From contig JBAVVD010000029.1 of NCBI GenBank assembly GCA_049697115.1, forward strand, positions 42,900 through 106,899: DNA of 64,000 bases. The letters run 5' to 3'. Shown one piece after another: positions 50,502 through 58,977 of the stretch; positions within the stretch are counted from its first letter, which is position 1, and every line of letters begins with the position of its first letter. The DNA comes from JBAVVD01 sp049697115 (GTDB lineage Bacteria; Acidobacteriota; Aminicenantia; Aminicenantales; UBA4085). A program made the translations under genes and the position numbers. The notes under the pieces were generated by a model. The model saw nothing but the letters and a program-made list of their open reading frames with translations. It had not been told where the DNA came from and searched no databases.

Positions 50502-51469
50502 ACGGCATCAATATGAAAAGGATGAAGCAGATCATCCGAAACTTCAAAAGCAAAAAGGTCCTTGTCCTGGGCGACCTCATGCTGGACAAATACATCTGGG
50601 GGAACGTCTCCCGCATCTCTCCGGAGGCCCCTGTCCCCGTCGTGGAGGTGAAGAAGAGCACTCTGTCTTTGGGTGGCGCAGGCAATGTCAGCCATAATCT
50701 GGAAAGCCTCGGCGCCTCGCCGCTTCTCGTCGGAGTCGTGGGGGAAGACGTGGAGGGAAAATGGATCAAAACGCATATCCGAGAAAGCCGTGGCATATTC
50801 ACGGACCCCCTAAGGCCGACTACCGTCAAGATGCGTATCATCGCCCACCACCAGCAGGTCGTCCGCGTTGACCAGGAAAAGAGGAAGCGCATTTCCTTGG
50901 AAATGGAGGAGAAGATTTTCCATCTGATTCAAAAAGAGAAATTCAAGGGGCTTCTCATTTCTGACTACAACAAGGGAATTGTCACCAAATCTCTGATGAA
51001 CCGGATTCTTCCTTCTATGAAGGAACGCAACATTTCCGTATTCGTCGATCCAAAGGTTGAAAATTTTACCCTTTTCTCACCTGTCACATTCATCACGCCC
51101 AATCATTATGAGGCGGAAAAAATAGTCCTCCACTCCTGCCATACGGATTCAGAAATCGAACGGGCCGGCCGACACATTCTCTTAAAGACACAGACTTCCT
51201 ATCTCATCATCAAGAGGGGAGAGCAGGGGATGAGCTTTTTTGAAAGAGGAAAGAGGCCTATCCATATTCCGACCATCGCCAGGGAAGTATTTGATGTCAC
51301 CGGCGCCGGAGATACGGTTATCGCCACTGCGGCTTTGGCTCTTCTTTCGGGAGCGACCATTCATGAGGCCGCCGTCCTATCCAATGCCGCAGCGGGAATT
51401 GTCGTTGGGAAAATTGGGACGGCGACAGTCCGCCCGGAAGAGCTCCTTGCCGCCCTCAAAACAATTTAA
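50498..51469 (+). CDS. rfaE1: D-glycero-beta-D-manno-heptose-7-phosphate kinase (HldE kinase domain)
   Basis: 323 residues, PfkB/ribokinase fold without the cytidylyltransferase half of bifunctional HldE. It phosphorylates heptose-7-phosphate at C1 for LPS core heptose. Motifs are VLVLGDLMLDKYIWGNVSRI, GGAGNVSHNLESLGA, LISDYNKGI and the anion-hole/catalytic DVTGAGDTVIATAAL. The gene overlaps the PHP gene by 4 bases. It supports the heptosyltransferase assignment nearby. Confidence 0.92.
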   Translation: MNGINMKRMKQIIRNFKSKKVLVLGDLMLDKYIWGNVSRISPEAPVPVVEVKKSTLSLGGAGNVSHNLESLGASPLLVGVVGEDVEGKWIKTHIRESRGIFTDPLRPTTVKMRIIAHHQQVVRVDQEKRKRISLEMEEKIFHLIQKEKFKGLLISDYNKGIVTKSLMNRILPSMKERNISVFVDPKVENFTLFSPVTFITPNHYEAEKIVLHSCHTDSEIERAGRHILLKTQTSYLIIKRGEQGMSFFERGKRPIHIPTIAREVFDVTGAGDTVIATAALALLSGATIHEAAVLSNAAAGIVVGKIGTATVRPEELLAALKTI

Positions 51470-51514
51470 AGTCTCCCCTCTCCATTTTTACTTTTCTAAC
51501 CCCTCAAAAGAGAA

Positions 51515-51520
51515 TATAAT
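51515..51520 (+). promoter_or_regulatory. -10 element very close to the purF start codon
   Basis: TATAAT lies 8 bases before ATG 51529. If used, transcription would begin at about 51527, giving an essentially leaderless purF mRNA. No good -35 was found, and no convincing ribosome site precedes the ATG. Confidence 0.4.
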
Positions 51521-51528
51521 TTAGAGTG

Positions 51529-52998
51529 ATGTGTGGAGTGATCGGTATTTACAGCAACAGCCATGTCTTCCGGGACCTTTACCGCGGACTTCTGGCCATC
51601 CAGCACCGCGGACAGGACTCGGCCGGAATCATCACCTACAACGGCCGCTTTCATACCAAAAAAGGAAACGGCCTCATCCATGATATATTCACCTCCGAGC
51701 ATGCCCTTCGTCTGAGCGGAAATGTCGGCATCGGGCACACTCGGTATCCCACTGTCGGCGGCGGCAGAGGAGACGATGCCCAGCCTTTCCTTGTCAACTC
51801 TCCCTTTGGCATAATAATGGCCCACAACGGCAATGTGGTGAATTATAGTGAGCTCAAATCCCTCCTCTTTGAAAAATATCACCGCCTTCTCAATTCGGAT
51901 AATGATGTCGAAGCCATCTTGAATATCTTCGCCCAGGAACTGGAAGCCCAGAAAGTAAAAAAATTGAACCCTCAACACATTTATAAAGCCGTAGCCGGGG
52001 TGTTCCACAGGGTCAAAGGCAGTTATTCTGTCGTCGCTTATATCGCAGAGCATGGACTGGTGGCCTTCCGTGATCCTTACGGAATCAAACCCCTCGTCTA
52101 TGGAACCCGGCAAGACGGCGTCCTTCCATCCTTCGCCTTCGCGTCCGAAAGCGTCTCTCTGAATGTCATGAACTTCGGGCAAATCAAAAATATCGGCGCC
52201 GGCCAGGTGATTTTCATTGACCAAAACCGGACGGTTCATTCCCGTACCCTCGCCCGCCGTCCGCACTCCCCCTGCCTTTTTGAATGGGTTTACTTTGCCC
52301 GCCCCGACTCATTCATCGACAATGTCAATGTCTACAAATGCCGGATCAATCTCGGGCGGCTCCTGGCTGACGAGATCAAGAAACACAATCTGCACATCGA
52401 TGTGGTGGTTCCTGTTCCGGATTCCGCCCGCGACGCCGCCATCGAAATTGCCAGGAAACTCGACCTCAAATACAGGGAGGCGCTGGTTAAAAACCGCTAC
52501 ATCGGCCGCACGTTCATCATGCCCGTTGAGGAAGTGCGGAAATCGTCTGTGCGGTTAAAACTCAATCCGATCGCCGAAGAGTTTAAGGGAAAGAATGTCC
52601 TTCTCGTCGATGACAGTATCGTTCGGGGCAATACTTCCCGAGCCATTATCGATATGGTCCAGGAATGCGGCGCCAAGAAGGTCTATTTTGCCGCTTACTC
52701 TCCGCCTCTTCGATATCCGTGTGTCTACGGGATTGACATGCAAACACAAACAGAGTTTATCGCCCGGAATGCGGACGTGGAGCAAATTGCCAAAAAAATC
52801 GGTGCGGACAAAGTGATCTACCAGACTCTGGATTCCTTAAAGAAAGCTGTCCGGATGGAAAATCCAAAGCTCCGGCACTTCTGTGCCGCCTGCTTTGACG
52901 GGATTTATCCGACAAAGGACATCTCTACGGAAGTCCTCCAGGCCATCGAACACGAAAGAAAATTGATTCAGGAAAGCCAGCTCGAACTCAATATTTAA
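51529..52998 (+). CDS. purF: Amidophosphoribosyltransferase
   Basis: 489 residues. First committed step of purine synthesis, making phosphoribosylamine from PRPP and glutamine. The N-terminal MCGVIGIYSNS leaves the nucleophile cysteine after methionine removal, with no propeptide. The glutaminase domain has QHRGQDSAGI, IGHTRYPTVG and HNGNVVNY. The PRPP site reads VLLVDDSIVRGNTSR. Cysteines in SPCLFEW, RYPCVYGID and HFCAACFDG match the [4Fe-4S] type of PurF, which is oxygen-sensitive. ATG 51529 was chosen over a preceding GTG because it places Cys at position 2. Confidence 0.95.
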   Translation: MCGVIGIYSNSHVFRDLYRGLLAIQHRGQDSAGIITYNGRFHTKKGNGLIHDIFTSEHALRLSGNVGIGHTRYPTVGGGRGDDAQPFLVNSPFGIIMAHNGNVVNYSELKSLLFEKYHRLLNSDNDVEAILNIFAQELEAQKVKKLNPQHIYKAVAGVFHRVKGSYSVVAYIAEHGLVAFRDPYGIKPLVYGTRQDGVLPSFAFASESVSLNVMNFGQIKNIGAGQVIFIDQNRTVHSRTLARRPHSPCLFEWVYFARPDSFIDNVNVYKCRINLGRLLADEIKKHNLHIDVVVPVPDSARDAAIEIARKLDLKYREALVKNRYIGRTFIMPVEEVRKSSVRLKLNPIAEEFKGKNVLLVDDSIVRGNTSRAIIDMVQECGAKKVYFAAYSPPLRYPCVYGIDMQTQTEFIARNADVEQIAKKIGADKVIYQTLDSLKKAVRMENPKLRHFCAACFDGIYPTKDISTEVLQAIEHERKLIQESQLELNI

Positions 52999-53075
52999 AA
53001 ACGCCCCTTTCACACCCCGATAGAAAAAGAACTCCAATGACACAAAGATTTCTATCAATTTTGAACCGGATGATC

Positions 53076-53103
53076 TTGCTTTATTCTCTGATATTGCCAT
53101 AAT
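53076..53103 (+). promoter_or_regulatory. Sigma-70-type promoter for the GDP-sugar genes
   Basis: TTGCTT (53076-53081), a 16-base spacer, CATAAT (53098-53103), about 20 bases before ATG 53123, which is preceded by GAGGAGGA. Confidence 0.45.
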
Positions 53104-53122
53104 AGAATGACGAGGAGGACAG

Positions 53123-54079
53123 ATGAAAGTTCTAATCACCGGAATCACAGGATTCGCCGGAAGCCACCTCGCTGAGTATATCCTGGCCAACCACTCGAAG
53201 GCCAAAGTCTGCGGATTGATCCGATGGCGGAGCCGGATGGACAACATCTGCCATTTCATTGATAAAATCGAGCTTCACGAAGCCGATTTGAAAGACATCG
53301 TGTCTTTAAATAAATGCCTGGCCGAAATCCGGCCGGATATTGTCTTCCATCTGGCCGCCCAGAGTTTCGTGCCCTCATCCTGGAAACTTCCCGCTGAAAC
53401 TTTTGCCATCAACGTGATCGGCCAGATCAATCTCTTCGAGGCTCTCCTCAGCCTCCAGCTCAATCCAAAGATTCAAGTGGCCGGTTCCAGCGAAGAATAC
53501 GGTCAGGTGAATTCCGATGAAATTCCGATGAAGGAGACGAACGCCCTCCGGCCCTTGAGCCCCTATGCGGTGAGCAAAGTCGCCCAAGACCTCCTGGGAT
53601 ATCAGTATTTTCGAAGTTACGGGCTGAGGGTGGTCCGGACGAGAGGATTCAACCATACCGGCCCGCGGCGGGGGGATGTCTTTGTCACTTCGAATTTTGC
53701 CAAACAAATCGCTGAAATTGAAAAGGGCAAGAGAAAGCCGGTCATTTATGTCGGAAACCTCGAAGCCAAACGAGACTTCACGGACGTGCGGGACGTGGTC
53801 CGCGCGTATTGGCTCACTCTGGAAAAAGGAGTCGACGGCGAAGTGTACAATATCGGGACGGGAAAACCCTTAGCCATGAAAGAGGTGCTGGACACGTTGC
53901 TTTCCATGAGCCAGGTGAAGGTGAAAATTGAGGTTGATCCTTCACGGCTGCGCCCGTCGGACGTTCCCATCCTCTATCCGGACTGTACTAAATTTAAAAA
54001 ACTGACGGGTTGGGAGCCACGAATTCCGCTGGAAAAAACCTTTCAGGATCTGCTCAACTATTGGAGAGAGAGGGTTTAG
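53123..54079 (+). CDS. rmd: GDP-mannose 4,6-dehydratase / GDP-6-deoxy-mannose reductase family SDR
   Basis: 318-residue extended SDR. NAD(P) motif ITGITGFAGSHLAEYIL, HLAAQSFVPSSW, SSEEYGQVN, catalytic tyrosine/lysine in SPYAVSKVAQDLL, and FNHTGPRRGDVFVTSNFAKQ. The tail RPSDVPILYPDCTKFKKLTG is typical of GDP-6-deoxy-D-lyxo-4-hexulose reductases. Converts a GDP-deoxyhexose for the surface polysaccharide. It is paralogous to the next gene, which follows after 88 bases. Confidence 0.88.
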   Translation: MKVLITGITGFAGSHLAEYILANHSKAKVCGLIRWRSRMDNICHFIDKIELHEADLKDIVSLNKCLAEIRPDIVFHLAAQSFVPSSWKLPAETFAINVIGQINLFEALLSLQLNPKIQVAGSSEEYGQVNSDEIPMKETNALRPLSPYAVSKVAQDLLGYQYFRSYGLRVVRTRGFNHTGPRRGDVFVTSNFAKQIAEIEKGKRKPVIYVGNLEAKRDFTDVRDVVRAYWLTLEKGVDGEVYNIGTGKPLAMKEVLDTLLSMSQVKVKIEVDPSRLRPSDVPILYPDCTKFKKLTGWEPRIPLEKTFQDLLNYWRERV

Positions 54080-54167
54080 CCAAGAGATAAGAAGAGACAA
54101 GAGAGGACAGAAGCACGGACGGTTCACGGGCCCGTTCCAATAGGAACACAGCCGACATTCAAAGGAC

Positions 54168-55184
54168 ATGAATTCCAAGAAAAAAATATTTCTCACAGGA
54201 GGAACCGGATTTGTCGGACAGCACCTCATCCGCCTTCTTTCCTCCGAAAGTTCAGGTTATGAGATTTACACAAGCTGTTTTCCTGAGAGCACGGAAAACT
54301 GGGCGGATTTTAAAGCCAGAGAAGGAGTCAAAGAAGTCTATTATTTAGACCTGCGGTCAGAAGAGGATGTCTTTAAGGTCCTCAATAGAATCAAGCCTAA
54401 ATGGATATTCCATCTGGCGGCCGTTTCCAATGTCCGCTGCTCCTGGGAAAAGCGGCGTGAGGCCCTGGAGACAAACTTAATGGGGACTTTCTATCTCTAT
54501 GAAGCCGCACGCCGGATTGTGCCTGAAGCCAGGACTCTCTTCATCAGCTCTTCGGATGTCTATGGATATTTAAAGCCGATGAAAAAGGCCTACCGCGAAA
54601 AAGACCGGGCGGGCGTGGTCAATCCTTATGCGTTCACAAAGGTCAGCGGCGAGCTTTTGAGCGAGCTCTATTCCAAAACCGAAAATATGGACATTGTCAT
54701 TGCCCGGCCGTTTCCCCACACAGGTCCAGGACAGAGCCCTGACTTTGTTTTTTCGGACTGGGCCCGGCAGATTTCCCTTATCGAAAAGAAACGGACAGAA
54801 CAAGGAGAGGACGGTTCTGGACCAGTTCGAGAATCTTCCTCCCCTATCATTCAGGTGGGAAACATTGAAACGCAGAGGGACTACAGCGACGTCCGGGATG
54901 TCGTCCGCGCGTATCTTCTCCTCATGCAGAAAGGAAGAACGGGGGAAATTTATAACGTCTGCTCGGGAAAAGCCGTGGCCCTTAAAAAGATTCTGGAGAT
55001 TCTCCTCTCCATGTCTCCCTGTAAGATTGAAGTCCGAACCGACCCTGCCAAGCTGAGGAAAGCCGACATTCCCTATCTCGCCGGGAATAATCAGAAAATC
55101 CGGGAGGAAACCGGCTGGAAACCGCAGATTTCTCTGGAGAAATCCTTGCGTGATTTATTGAACGACTGGCGAGATAAAATATAA
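54168..55184 (+). CDS. Second GDP-sugar dehydratase/reductase-type SDR
   Basis: 338 residues, clearly paralogous to the preceding SDR: FLTGGTGFVGQHLIRLL, HLAAVSNVRCSW, SSSDVYGYL, YAFTKVSGELL, then RDYSDVRDVVRAYLLLMQKG and DIPYLAGNNQKIREETGWKP. The active-site Tyr/Lys are retained. With the upstream gene it may carry out the dehydratase or a different reduction step of a deoxyhexose pathway. Which step cannot be told from sequence alone. The 88-base gap before it holds a GC-rich palindrome and a hairpin but no gene. Confidence 0.82.
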   Translation: MNSKKKIFLTGGTGFVGQHLIRLLSSESSGYEIYTSCFPESTENWADFKAREGVKEVYYLDLRSEEDVFKVLNRIKPKWIFHLAAVSNVRCSWEKRREALETNLMGTFYLYEAARRIVPEARTLFISSSDVYGYLKPMKKAYREKDRAGVVNPYAFTKVSGELLSELYSKTENMDIVIARPFPHTGPGQSPDFVFSDWARQISLIEKKRTEQGEDGSGPVRESSSPIIQVGNIETQRDYSDVRDVVRAYLLLMQKGRTGEIYNVCSGKAVALKKILEILLSMSPCKIEVRTDPAKLRKADIPYLAGNNQKIREETGWKPQISLEKSLRDLLNDWRDKI

Positions 55185-55209
55185 GACGAAGAAGGATCTG
55201 AGCCCTTCT

Positions 55210-56274
55210 TTATTTTCGGTTTTTATAATATCGCTTATAGAAGCTTTTAAAATTTTTGCTTTGCCCTTTGATTTTTTTCCACCACTCCTCATTCTCCGCA
55301 TACCAGCGAACTGTCGAAGCCAAGGCGGTCTCGAATTTCATCTTCGGCTTCCAGCCGATGGCCTGAATTTTACTGCAGTCCAGCGCATATCGCCGGTCAT
55401 GGCCCAAGCGGTCTGGAACAAACTGGATCAGATCACGGCTCTTCCCCAGAACAGCCACGATTTTATCAGCGACGTCAATGTTTCGGACCTCATTGTTGGC
55501 GCCGATATTATAGGCTTCGCCGGCTTTTCCCTTTCGAATGACTCTATCAATGGCCCGGCAGTTATCTTCCACATAAAGCCAATCGCGGACGTTCGTTCCC
55601 TTGCCATAGAGGGGAAGAGATTTCCCCTCAAGGGCATTTGTCGCAAACAGAGGGATGAATTTTTCAGGATATTGATAGGGGCCGAAATTATTGCTCGGCC
55701 GGACGATGAGGATGGGCAAGCCATAGGTCACTTGGTAGGCGTACGCCAGGCGGTCAGCTCCCGCCTTGCTGGCTGCATAGGGCGAAGACGGGCACAACGG
55801 GTCATCTTCCCTGAAAAAACCTCTGTCCCGGCTCCCATAAACTTCGTCTGTCGAAACATGCAGAAAAAACTCTATCCTGGGCGCGCTGCGCAAGGCCTCA
55901 AAAAGGACGAAGCTGCCAAAGACATCCGTCAGGACAAACTCTCCAGCGTCCAGAATCGAACGGTCGACATGGGTTTCCGCCGCAAAATGGACAACTCCTT
56001 GGACGCGCTGGTAAATCTTCAAGACGAGTTTCTTATCCCGGATATCCCCGTGAATGAATTCATACCGCGGGTCATTTTCGATATCTTTCAAATTATCCAG
56101 GTTGCCGGCATAAGTCAGCTTATCCAGGTTGATGATTTTCAGCCGGGAATAATTCCTGAGAAGATAATGGATGAAATTGCTGCCGATAAAACCGGCTCCA
56201 CCTGTAACCAAAATAGTTTTTCCTTCTAAAATGCGCTCCTGTCGCCGCCCAGATATTCGTCCCTTTTTATTCAT
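55210..56274 (-). CDS. rfbB: dTDP-glucose 4,6-dehydratase
   Basis: 354 residues. Second step of dTDP-rhamnose and related sugars. TILVTGGAGFIGSNFIHYLL, GDIRDKKLV, HFAAETHVDRSI, STDEVYGS, SPYAASKAGADRLA with catalytic Tyr/Lys, and RPSNNFGPYQYPEKFIPLF are all diagnostic. The N-terminal 17 residues before the Rossmann motif are basic (KKGRISGRRQER) and longer than usual. A later start cannot be excluded. It converges with the SDR genes. Confidence 0.95.
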   Translation of the reverse strand: MNKKGRISGRRQERILEGKTILVTGGAGFIGSNFIHYLLRNYSRLKIINLDKLTYAGNLDNLKDIENDPRYEFIHGDIRDKKLVLKIYQRVQGVVHFAAETHVDRSILDAGEFVLTDVFGSFVLFEALRSAPRIEFFLHVSTDEVYGSRDRGFFREDDPLCPSSPYAASKAGADRLAYAYQVTYGLPILIVRPSNNFGPYQYPEKFIPLFATNALEGKSLPLYGKGTNVRDWLYVEDNCRAIDRVIRKGKAGEAYNIGANNEVRNIDVADKIVAVLGKSRDLIQFVPDRLGHDRRYALDCSKIQAIGWKPKMKFETALASTVRWYAENEEWWKKIKGQSKNFKSFYKRYYKNRK

Positions 56275-56474
56275 TTGAGTTCCTTGTTGATATTTTTTTT
56301 CGAGTCTACCGTCCTTATTATATCAGAATCTATTTTATTTATTAGGCAATATCCTATGATTTTTATTTCTTTTCATAAGAATGGGTTCGTATGCTCAGGT
56401 GACACTCAGGACCAAATGGTTCCACTAGAAAAATTTCACAAAGCGTTTGTCATAAGATCAGGAATTTTTATGCA

Positions 56475-56503
56475 TTGACAATACATATCATTATGTGTAT
56501 AAA
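56475..56503 (+). promoter_or_regulatory. Promoter with overlapping operator of the toxin-antitoxin operon
   Basis: TTGACA (56475-56480), 17 bases, TATAAA (56498-56503). The spacer and -10 (56481-56500) form an imperfect palindrome, ATACATATCA/TTATGTGTAT with 8 of 10 pairs, a likely site for ribbon-helix-helix autorepression. Confidence 0.7.
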
Positions 56504-56516
56504 TAATACAGGAGCC

Positions 56517-56735
56517 ATGAAAAGACTGAACATTACTCTTCCAGAAGATTTAGTGAAAGAAATGAAGAAAATTTCCAACAAAAGCCGGTATATTGCCCTT
56601 GCCGTGAAAGAAAAGCTCGAAAAAGAAAAAAAACAAAAACTGGACCTGCTTCTTATTGACGGCTATAAAGCCACAAGAGATGAAGATAAGAAGTTAAACG
56701 AAGAATGGGAAGATGCGACTTTAGAAAACTGGTAA
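56517..56735 (+). CDS. Ribbon-helix-helix antitoxin (MazE-like)
   Basis: 73 residues. The N-terminal MKRLNITLPEDLVKEMKK is a CopG-type ribbon-helix-helix DNA-binding strand and helix. The lysine-rich middle and acidic tail (KKLNEEWEDATLENW) would wrap the toxin. ATG 56517 follows GGAG and a consensus promoter. An upstream in-frame ATG would include the promoter itself. It is 6 bases ahead of the MazF-type gene. Confidence 0.88.
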   Translation: MKRLNITLPEDLVKEMKKISNKSRYIALAVKEKLEKEKKQKLDLLLIDGYKATRDEDKKLNEEWEDATLENW

Positions 56736-56741
56736 GAGCTG

Positions 56742-57098
56742 ATGAGCACAGAACATCCCCTTCAAGGTGAAATCTGGCTTGTTTCACTTGAACCCACCAT
56801 TGGCAGCGAAATCGGAAAAACAAGGCCAGCCGTCGTCATTTCCAATAACCGCAATAATCAGTTTGCCGAGACCGTCACCGTCATCCCCATAACCTCAAAA
56901 ACAGAAAAAATTTATCCTTTTGAAGTATTTTTGCCCAGGAAGGACGTGCTTCTCTCGCAGGATTCTAAAGCAAAGGCAAATCAGATTCGAACCATTGACA
57001 AAAAAAGGCTATTAAGACCTCTGGCCAAACTGCCTGAGACTCTGCTGAGAGAAGTGAAACAAGCCGTTCTCATTCATTTGGGGATAGAAAAAGATTGA
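56742..57098 (+). CDS. mazF: MazF/PemK-type endoribonuclease toxin
   Basis: 118 residues. GEIWLVSLEPTIGSEIGKTR gives the MazF start, followed by RPAVVISNN, VTVIPITSKTEKIYP and KANQIRTIDKKRL with the conserved catalytic Arg and Thr/Ser region. It would cleave mRNA when not bound by the antitoxin. Complete length with no visible damage. It lies among polysaccharide genes and converges with rfbC, ending 4 bases before it. Confidence 0.93.
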   Translation: MSTEHPLQGEIWLVSLEPTIGSEIGKTRPAVVISNNRNNQFAETVTVIPITSKTEKIYPFEVFLPRKDVLLSQDSKAKANQIRTIDKKRLLRPLAKLPETLLREVKQAVLIHLGIEKD

Positions 57099-57102
57099 AA
57101 AA

Positions 57103-57561
57103 TCAGCCGTCTTTGCGGCGCCAGTCATAGGGGATATCGTTTTCATAAGAGTCCAGCCGCTGCTCATCCGGTTTCTCATAATTGTAGGCCTCGGTCGGAA
57201 TATTCACCACCAGCGCCTCTTCCTGGCTGACGCACATCCAACCGTGGTAGATTCCTGCGGGTACCTGGACAAGCATCGGGTTATGAATCCCCATATAAAA
57301 CATGTTGATTTCTTTATACGTCGGTGATTCTTTGCGCCCGTCATACAGGGCCATTTTAATCATACCGGAAAGACAGGCAATATTGTCCGTTTGTTTTCCA
57401 TGTTTATGCCAGGCTTTCACGACTCCTGGATAAGCCGTCGTCATGTACACCTGACCGAATTTTGTAAAAATTTCATCATCCTGGCGGAGAATCTCCATCA
57501 GCCTCCCCCGCTCGTCAGGAATGACCTTTAACTTTTTCGTTTTCACGCCGTCAATCATCAA
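57103..57561 (-). CDS. rfbC: dTDP-4-dehydrorhamnose 3,5-epimerase-family protein
   Basis: 152-residue cupin. IPDERGRLMEILRQDD, VYMTTAYPGVVKAWHKHG (catalytic-type histidine) and QVPAGIYHGWMCVS match RmlC, though it is about 30 residues shorter than the typical enzyme. With rfbB and rfbA on the same strand nearby it likely acts in dTDP-deoxysugar synthesis. An rfbD gene is not present. It could be a related 3,5- or 3-epimerase. Confidence 0.85.
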   Translation of the reverse strand: MMIDGVKTKKLKVIPDERGRLMEILRQDDEIFTKFGQVYMTTAYPGVVKAWHKHGKQTDNIACLSGMIKMALYDGRKESPTYKEINMFYMGIHNPMLVQVPAGIYHGWMCVSQEEALVVNIPTEAYNYEKPDEQRLDSYENDIPYDWRRKDG

Positions 57562-57627
57562 TCTCTCCTAAAAATTCACCTTCTTAACTCGTTCCAATCC
57601 AGAATATGGTATAATATTAAACACAGC

Positions 57628-57861
57628 ATGAGAAAAAATTCAACTGGTGGAACGTCTAAAAACTCGCTAATGTTCAGGTATCCAGTCATTATCGAAAAAG
57701 CAAACGGAAATTATTCTGCCTACTGCCCTGACCTCCCTGGCTGTATAGCCACTGGCAAGACAGTTGAAGAAACTCTGACCCAAATAAAGGAAGCTATCCA
57801 ATTTCATCTTTTATTTTATTCCGATTTCGCCTTTGTCGCCGACTATAAACCTATAGACTGA
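57628..57861 (+). pseudogene. C-terminally truncated HicB-like antitoxin
   Basis: 77 codons. FRYPVIIEKANGNYSAYCPD and PGCIATGKTVEETLTQIKEA are the HicB fold, but the similarity ends at about residue 61 (IQFHL). From there the frame runs antisense through the last 51 bases of rfbA. The family DNA-binding C-terminus and a partner HicA are both missing. TATAAT at 57610-57615 and ATG 57628 may still allow expression. Best read as a remnant of a toxin-antitoxin locus, though short HicB-like proteins of this length exist. Confidence 0.65.
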
Positions 57862-58875
57862 AGGCTTAGGCAGGCATTTGTAAATTCTCACGTCCCGGCC
57901 GATCAGGCTCTCATCAATCCGGCTTCCGATCTCCCGTATCTCGCTTCCTTCCATGACAATGCTGTGTTCGATTTCGGTCCCAACGATCCGGCATTTCCCC
58001 TGGATGGAAGTATACGGCCCGATGTAGGAATCCGTAATTTCTGTCCCCGCTCCGATGATGGCCGGGCCTCTGATTGTGCTGTTTTTGACAACCACGCCCT
58101 TCTCGATAACTACCTGGCCGTTAATCCTTGAGGATGCATCAATCTGGCCCTCGCACTTTCCTGAAATCCCCTCCAGAATCAACCTGTTGGCCTCAAGAAT
58201 GTCCTCGATTTTTCCCGTATCTTTCCACCAGCCTGAGACCAGATGAGGATGAACCTCATACCCTTTGTCCACCAGATACTGGATGGCATCCGTGATCTCG
58301 AGCTCGTTCCGCCAGGAAGGTTGAATGGCGTTTACGGCCTCGAAAATATGGCTGTCGAAGAGATAAACCCCGACTAGGGCCAGGTTGCTCACAGGATTTT
58401 CGGGTTTTTCCACAAGTTTCACCACACGCCCTTCTTTAAGCTCCGCCACTCCGAATATCTGGGGATTTGGGACTTCGGTCAGCAATATGATGGAGTTGGG
58501 CCGGCGCTCCATAAATTCCTTAACGAGCGATGCCACTCCGCTCTTGAGAATATTATCTCCCAGGTACATGACAAACGGCTCTTTCCCTAAGAACGGTTCG
58601 GATATTTTCACCGCATGGGCCAGCCCCAGAGGCGCTTCCTGCTCGATGTATGTGATGCGGACATCCCAGGTTTTCCCGTCGCCAACTGCACTCTGGATTT
58701 CCTCTTTCGTGTCGCCGACGATAATTCCGATATCTCTGATACCGGCATCTTTCAGAGCTTCGATCCCATAAAAAAGAACCGGTTTATTGGCCACAGGGAC
58801 CAACTGCTTGGCCTGCGTGAACGTTAGAGGCCGGAGCCTTGTCCCTTTTCCTCCGCTCAATATCAATCCCTTCAT
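57811..58875 (-). CDS. rfbA: Glucose-1-phosphate thymidylyltransferase, long form
   Basis: 354 residues. KGLILSGGKGTRLRPLTF (nucleotide loop), KQLVPVANKPVLFYGIEAL, MYLGDNILKSG, TEVPNPQIFGVAEL and KDTGKIEDILEAN form the catalytic domain (1-240). A C-terminal left-handed beta-helix (about 245-354) with hexapeptide repeats such as VVIEKGVVVKNSTIRGPAII marks the long subclass. It makes dTDP-glucose for RfbB. It overlaps the HicB remnant on the opposite strand by 51 bases. Confidence 0.94.
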   Translation of the reverse strand: MKGLILSGGKGTRLRPLTFTQAKQLVPVANKPVLFYGIEALKDAGIRDIGIIVGDTKEEIQSAVGDGKTWDVRITYIEQEAPLGLAHAVKISEPFLGKEPFVMYLGDNILKSGVASLVKEFMERRPNSIILLTEVPNPQIFGVAELKEGRVVKLVEKPENPVSNLALVGVYLFDSHIFEAVNAIQPSWRNELEITDAIQYLVDKGYEVHPHLVSGWWKDTGKIEDILEANRLILEGISGKCEGQIDASSRINGQVVIEKGVVVKNSTIRGPAIIGAGTEITDSYIGPYTSIQGKCRIVGTEIEHSIVMEGSEIREIGSRIDESLIGRDVRIYKCLPKPSVYRFIVGDKGEIGIK

Positions 58876-58977
58876 TGAGGACTCCTTTCCGTGCCTCCCC
58901 GATTAAAATGATCCCAAAATTTATCACAGGTCATAAACAGAATCAACAGATGGGTCAAAAGAAAATAGTAATCCTTT

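Noticed and set aside
54103..54150. GC palindrome and GTTCC-AATA-GGAAC hairpin between the SDR genes as a terminator
   Set aside because: No T-tract follows; possibly a degraded REP-like repeat, but the match is weak.
55261..56229. Plus-strand open frame of 322 codons opposite rfbB
   Set aside because: Shadow of rfbB, which has all SDR motifs.
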